Source of the DNA: Ruminococcus flavefaciens
Lineage (GTDB): Bacteria; Bacillota; Clostridia; Oscillospirales; Ruminococcaceae
Assembly: GCA_902792495.1 (NCBI GenBank)
Contig: CADBAC010000092.1
Location: 1-8,248 of the forward strand
Direction of reading: 5' to 3'
Length of the DNA: 8,248 nt
The notes under the pieces were generated by a model. It was given only the letters and a program-made list of their open reading frames with translations, did no database searches and was not told where the DNA came from. Every line of letters begins with the position of its first letter. Positions within the stretch are counted from its first letter, which is position 1. Below are positions 4,831 through 8,248 of the stretch, one piece after another. The position numbers and the translations under genes were made by a program.

Positions 4831-7800
4831 TTACTTGGTTTCCATATAGGACTCAGGGAGTTCCTTTATAAGGTCAAGCATATATCTCTGGATAGCCAGA
4901 GCGTCCTTATTGGTAAGGCCGTCGCCGCAGTTGCTTACGTCGCCGTTCTTTTTGCCCTGTTCTGATATCATTTTGCCGTATTTGCTCGGGTTTGCGATAG
5001 ACTGCATGATGAATACAGCGTCTGAGATATCGATGTTTTTATCCTCGTTGACATCGCCGAATATCACTCCGTCAGCATTTGCGGTAAGAGATGTTCTTGT
5101 GGTTATTTCCGTTGTTGTGGATGTAGTCTTGCTTGTTGTGGTCTGTGAAGCCTTTGTAGTAGTTGTTACCTGTACAGGCGGCTTGGCAGTGGTGATAACA
5201 GGAAGCTGAGCTGCGGCATCTTCGCCAAGTGCATCCTGCAATGCTGATACCACTGATACCAGTGAAGCATTGAGTGACAGCGAAGGTACGTTCACTGACC
5301 ATGCTTCTACGCTGTCTGCGTAGCATTTCTGATCTGCGACTTCTCCTCTTTTCATGCCGAGGCTGCCGACATACGGGTCATTCAGTCCATCAAACGGGCC
5401 GCCTACAAGAACTCCGTCAGGTGCTTTCGGGAAGTAAGCATCTATGCTGTTTGCCCACCATCTGTGGTGAGGATTCTTTGCAGTATAGTTTCCGTAGCCT
5501 GTAACGTAGGATATACCGTTGCCGTTTCTGCCGAAGATATAGTCCATAGCTTCAGAAGCGCCGTAGAGATAATGCTCTTTTCCGGTGAGATGATATGCAT
5601 ATGCAAGAAGGAGCGCATCATTTACAATATAGCCGTTTGAGTTTTCATCATAGCCTTCATAAATATATGGAACACCATCATAGCCTATTCCTATACTTAA
5701 ATTATCATAATATACAGTTCCTTCCATAGGAACACCCATTCCGTTGACATAGCTGCGCATATATTCAAGATATCCATCAGCCGTCTTTGACAGCGATTTC
5801 AGAAGAGTTTCCTTGTCCTCTGCTTTCAGATTTTCCGAATTGAGCAGAAGGGTGATGTTACCGAGACCTGATGTGTATGTATTGAAAAAAGATGCGTCGG
5901 GAGTGTTATAGGTATGCGCTTCTCTCTTCAGGAAGGTAAATGCTCCGTCAAATTTTTCGCTATAATCAGGTTTGATCGAGCTTATATCATTATAATAATC
6001 CTCATTGCCCGTTGCAGCAAACAGTTCGCAGCCAGCCCAGTAGAATTCATCTACAACGAAATAATCACCGTAAGGCTGTGCGCCTATAGCCTGATCCAGC
6101 GGCGCAAACTGAGGGTCTTGTTTATAAGCATCCTCTCTGTGGTTTGCGGTTATCTGGCTTTTCTTGTCTTTCAGTGCGCTGAAAGCCTTTTCAGCAGCCG
6201 CAAGGCACTTATCTGCAAATTCATCATCAATGCCTCTCCAGAGACGTGAAGCCTGTGCTGCACAAGCGGCAAAGCCTGCGGTCGCTGCATACGTAGGCGG
6301 CTTGACGATACGTACTATGCCGTCATAATCGCCGATGTAGTCCCATGGCTTTACAGCTATGCCAACGTATTTATGATCCTGTACCTGGTGGTAGACCATG
6401 CCTGCGCAGTCCTTGCCCCAGTAAGGATCCTTCTCATCAACGACCATCTTCATCATCCATTCAAGCTCATACCTTGCTTCATCAAGGATATCGGGAGCCT
6501 TGTTGCCGTTCTCGGGAACAGCGCCAAGCTTGCCGTCGCTGAATTTTCCTTCGGCTTTCATCTTAGACGAAAGCTCGTAGGCATTCTGTAGGTTCCATAC
6601 AGCGTAAGCGCCGTTTACGACTGATTTGCAGTTTCTGTCTGCGTCAGTCCATCCGCCTGCAACATCTATTTTATAGTCTGTGTCGCCGTCGAAATCCTTA
6701 GCAACAGGATCATAGAATTTTACCCAAGCGTGCTGAACATAAGCCGTATCTGTAGGGTCTGCCGCCGGATGGGCAAGTGACTCCTTTTCGCCTGATGTGA
6801 TATAAGCCGAGTCGATATCGATACCCGAGCGGTTCTGATAGAAATAGTTGAGAGAATCCGCAAGCAGAGTATCATCGTAAGCATTTTCTTTTATAGTGAA
6901 AGCGGCCGATTCATTCATGCAGTAAGAATTCCTGCCCTCATTCCACATAAGCTTGTCGCCGTCAAGGGCTGTGTCGTAGAAACCCTCGTGACCGAAGTAA
7001 GCTGTATCGGAAACTCCGACGGTATCCTTGACGAAGATAGTGTACTCTCCTGCCTCTGTGAAATCTGAGAAGTCGAGTATCTGAACGTATTTTCCCGAAT
7101 CTTTCAGTTTCTGGCCGAACTTAGTCTTTTCTGTAACAGTATTGCCTGCCGATAGATCTTCAACTACTGCCGAAGCTTTGCCCGTGTATACAGCTTTGCC
7201 GCTGCTGTCACGCAGCTCAAACTGACAGGGCTCTTTGTTATCGGTGCAGTATGAAGCTTTCTTGGTGAGTTTACTGCTGTAGCCGTGCTGATTTATGCGG
7301 ACATTGCTCTTAGGTCTTACGATACCGAGATCAGGTTCTTCTGTTTCGCATATTGAGCCTTCTGTGTTGTCATGAAGTTTCAGATCGCTGAACCAGATAT
7401 TGGAACCCTCAGGCATACCTGTGTCGGGATTGCCGTAAGATCCGATATTGTCAGCGTAATAGAAAGCCCATTCAGCGGCATCTATATTCTCTGTTGCAGT
7501 AAAGGTCTGACTGAATTCAAAGGGCTCACCTTCTTTTATCAGTGCAGGCATCCATTCAGCACCGCCCAGTGCGTGCCAGCAGTCTGTGTTGCCGGAGTAG
7601 TCGCCTATTCTTGAATAGATATAGCCGTCTGCATCGGTTTTGATAGTACCGCTTACAGTGTATTCGTGGCCTGCCTGTATCTGTAGTCCACGTGCACGCA
7701 GCTGAAGGTCGCTTCTGTCATTTGTTCCTACGGGATAGATAACCAATACTCTGAGAGCGTTGCCTTCAACGCTAAATGCCTGAGTGGCAGGCTGAGACTC

Positions 7801-7962
7801 CACCAGTCTCCACGGCAGTATAATAGGATCTTTTTCAAGATCGAGCGTTACGACATCGTACTCCGCAAAGGCTGTCTCAGGAATGACAGCAGGCATTGAT
7901 GTTACCAGCATTGCAGCCGAAAGAAGACTGCTGACTATGGCTTTTGTGGTTTTGTGTTTCAT
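4831..7962 (-). CDS. Secreted CBM4/9-like – Ig – GH9-fold – dockerin protein with altered catalytic residues
   Basis: This 1043-residue protein has a signal peptide (1-33, probably cleaved after AFA), a CBM4/9-like beta-sandwich (about 38-198), the Ig-like domain that precedes many GH9 cellulases (about 216-322), a GH9 (alpha/alpha)6 domain (about 325-908), a Thr-rich linker (920-960) and a C-terminal dockerin (966-1036). Conserved GH9 segments include DILDEARYELEWMMKM (490-505), the YGDYFVVDEFYWAGCEL region (630-646) and PHHR (831-834). The order matches CelK/CbhA-type cellobiohydrolases. However, the usual DAGD, whose second Asp is the catalytic base, reads DADR (440-443), and the usual NE, whose Glu is the acid, reads NV (891-892), with the following aromatic also lost (L897). 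Classical cellulase activity is therefore doubtful; it may be a carbohydrate-binding pseudoenzyme or have altered chemistry. GAGGGAGG precedes the ATG at good spacing. The gene appears monocistronic, with a hairpin after it. Confidence 0.9.
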   Translation of the reverse strand: MKHKTTKAIVSSLLSAAMLVTSMPAVIPETAFAEYDVVTLDLEKDPIILPWRLVESQPATQAFSVEGNALRVLVIYPVGTNDRSDLQLRARGLQIQAGHEYTVSGTIKTDADGYIYSRIGDYSGNTDCWHALGGAEWMPALIKEGEPFEFSQTFTATENIDAAEWAFYYADNIGSYGNPDTGMPEGSNIWFSDLKLHDNTEGSICETEEPDLGIVRPKSNVRINQHGYSSKLTKKASYCTDNKEPCQFELRDSSGKAVYTGKASAVVEDLSAGNTVTEKTKFGQKLKDSGKYVQILDFSDFTEAGEYTIFVKDTVGVSDTAYFGHEGFYDTALDGDKLMWNEGRNSYCMNESAAFTIKENAYDDTLLADSLNYFYQNRSGIDIDSAYITSGEKESLAHPAADPTDTAYVQHAWVKFYDPVAKDFDGDTDYKIDVAGGWTDADRNCKSVVNGAYAVWNLQNAYELSSKMKAEGKFSDGKLGAVPENGNKAPDILDEARYELEWMMKMVVDEKDPYWGKDCAGMVYHQVQDHKYVGIAVKPWDYIGDYDGIVRIVKPPTYAATAGFAACAAQASRLWRGIDDEFADKCLAAAEKAFSALKDKKSQITANHREDAYKQDPQFAPLDQAIGAQPYGDYFVVDEFYWAGCELFAATGNEDYYNDISSIKPDYSEKFDGAFTFLKREAHTYNTPDASFFNTYTSGLGNITLLLNSENLKAEDKETLLKSLSKTADGYLEYMRSYVNGMGVPMEGTVYYDNLSIGIGYDGVPYIYEGYDENSNGYIVNDALLLAYAYHLTGKEHYLYGASEAMDYIFGRNGNGISYVTGYGNYTAKNPHHRWWANSIDAYFPKAPDGVLVGGPFDGLNDPYVGSLGMKRGEVADQKCYADSVEAWSVNVPSLSLNASLVSVVSALQDALGEDAAAQLPVITTAKPPVQVTTTTKASQTTTSKTTSTTTEITTRTSLTANADGVIFGDVNEDKNIDISDAVFIMQSIANPSKYGKMISEQGKKNGDVSNCGDGLTNKDALAIQRYMLDLIKELPESYMETK
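4855..5067 (-). other. C-terminal dockerin of the GH9-like protein
   Basis: Residues 966-1036 hold a first calcium loop starting GDVNEDKNIDISD (969-981) and a second around NGDVSNCGDGLTNKD (1006-1020). The second loop has one extra residue relative to the 12-residue consensus and Cys near a ligand position. Between them is the IANPSKYG...SEQGKKNGDV segment that I associate with Ruminococcus dockerins. Its sequence differs clearly from the dockerin in the YGP-repeat protein, so the two may bind different cohesins. Confidence 0.8.
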
Positions 7963-8014
7963 TTGAATTCCTCCCTCATATTTGTTTTATATCTTTGACT
8001 TAATAATCACTTTG

Positions 8015-8043
8015 ATTGTATCATACTTTTCAACAGAAATCAA
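8015..8043 (-). promoter_or_regulatory. Proximal promoter of the GH9-like gene
   Basis: TTGATT (8038-8043) and TACAAT (8015-8020) are 17 bp apart on the minus strand, with TGA before the -10 box. Transcription would start near 8008, leaving a leader of about 45 nt. Two TCAACAG direct repeats (8030-8036 and 8040-8046), exactly one helical turn apart, overlap the spacer and -35 box and may bind a regulator. Confidence 0.65.
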
Positions 8044-8082
8044 CAGCTGATTGTGAAAAATGTTGTTACAATGATACCTTTC

Positions 8083-8119
8083 ATTATACACATACGGCGT
8101 GCAACTTAAAGTGTTGCAC
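8083..8119 (-). promoter_or_regulatory. Distal -10 box with overlapping operator-like inverted repeat, GH9-like gene
   Basis: A perfect TATAAT (8083-8088) on the minus strand lacks a good -35 at the right distance. Where the -35 would be sits a perfect inverted repeat, GTGCAAC-7 bp-GTTGCAC (8099-8119), which has the size and symmetry of a bacterial operator. A regulator bound here could replace or block -35 contact. It also faces the possible divergent gene at 8213. Confidence 0.45.
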
Positions 8120-8212
8120 CTGATGCAAAAAAATTTTTTCAAAAAATTACAGCGGACGCTTTAACCTCGGTACTTATAAAGAAGTTTTGTATGTATTATT
8201 GAGGTAGACATT

Positions 8213-8248
8213 TTGAAGAAGGATTTTCTCAAATCTGTTTCCCAAGAC
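8213..8248 (+). CDS. Possible start of a divergent gene, cut by the window end
   Basis: A TTG codon at 8213 opens a 12-codon reading frame (MKKDFLKSVSQD if TTG is read as Met) that continues out of the window. GAGGT at 8201-8205 gives a ribosome binding site about 8 nt upstream, and an in-frame stop at 8177 rules out a much longer N-terminus. No convincing plus-strand promoter is seen. Too little is visible to name a product; a divergent regulator of the GH9-like gene is only one possibility. Confidence 0.35.
   Translation, partial: MKKDFLKSVSQD

Noticed and set aside
8113..8157. Plus-strand promoter for the possible divergent gene, using TTGCAC near 8114 or TTACAG near 8147 with TATAAA at 8175.
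   Set aside because: The spacings are wrong (well over 19 bp), so no promoter is called on this strand.

Overview
The window looks like a Ruminococcus-type (cellulolytic Oscillospiraceae) chromosome. The evidence is two secreted proteins with calcium-loop dockerin domains, Thr-rich linkers, a CBM–Ig–GH9–dockerin architecture, intermediate GC with AT-rich intergenic regions, AGGAG-type ribosome binding sites and near-consensus sigma-A promoters with TGn extensions. The species cannot be fixed from this sequence. The four complete genes all lie on the minus strand, so transcription runs from high to low coordinates.

Layout in transcription order. (1) 8248-7963: control region of the GH9 gene, with two candidate promoters and operator-like repeats; a possible divergent plus-strand gene begins at the window edge. 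(2) 7962-4831: a large secreted dockerin protein with a GH9 fold in which both catalytic loops deviate from the family consensus. (3) 4830-4477: a hairpin after the GH9 gene, a 70-bp GC-rich inverted-repeat element, phased A-tracts and a strong promoter. (4) 4476-3568: a secreted, Thr-rich protein with a central dockerin and seven YGP motifs. (5) 3565-2636: a radical SAM enzyme that starts 2 bp after the stop of (4), with its ribosome binding site inside the last codons of (4). (6) 2635-2320: a terminator, a second small hairpin and the GH95 promoter. (7) 2319-1: a cytoplasmic GH95 alpha-L-fucosidase or alpha-L-galactosidase-like enzyme, whose stop codon is the first three bases of the window.

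The most interesting content is the two-gene operon 4476-2636. It has its own strong promoter and terminator and pairs a dockerin-bearing repeat protein with a radical SAM enzyme. I infer that the enzyme modifies the YGP motifs in the cytoplasm, and that the product is then exported and docked on a cohesin-bearing scaffold or surface protein. That would be a radical-SAM-modified cellulosome-type component; I do not recognise a described system of this kind. The adjacent GH9-like protein is a second unusual secreted dockerin protein, probably without classical GH9 catalysis. The GH95 enzyme fits a plant cell wall degradation setting, acting on imported fucosylated or L-galactosylated hemicellulose oligosaccharides.
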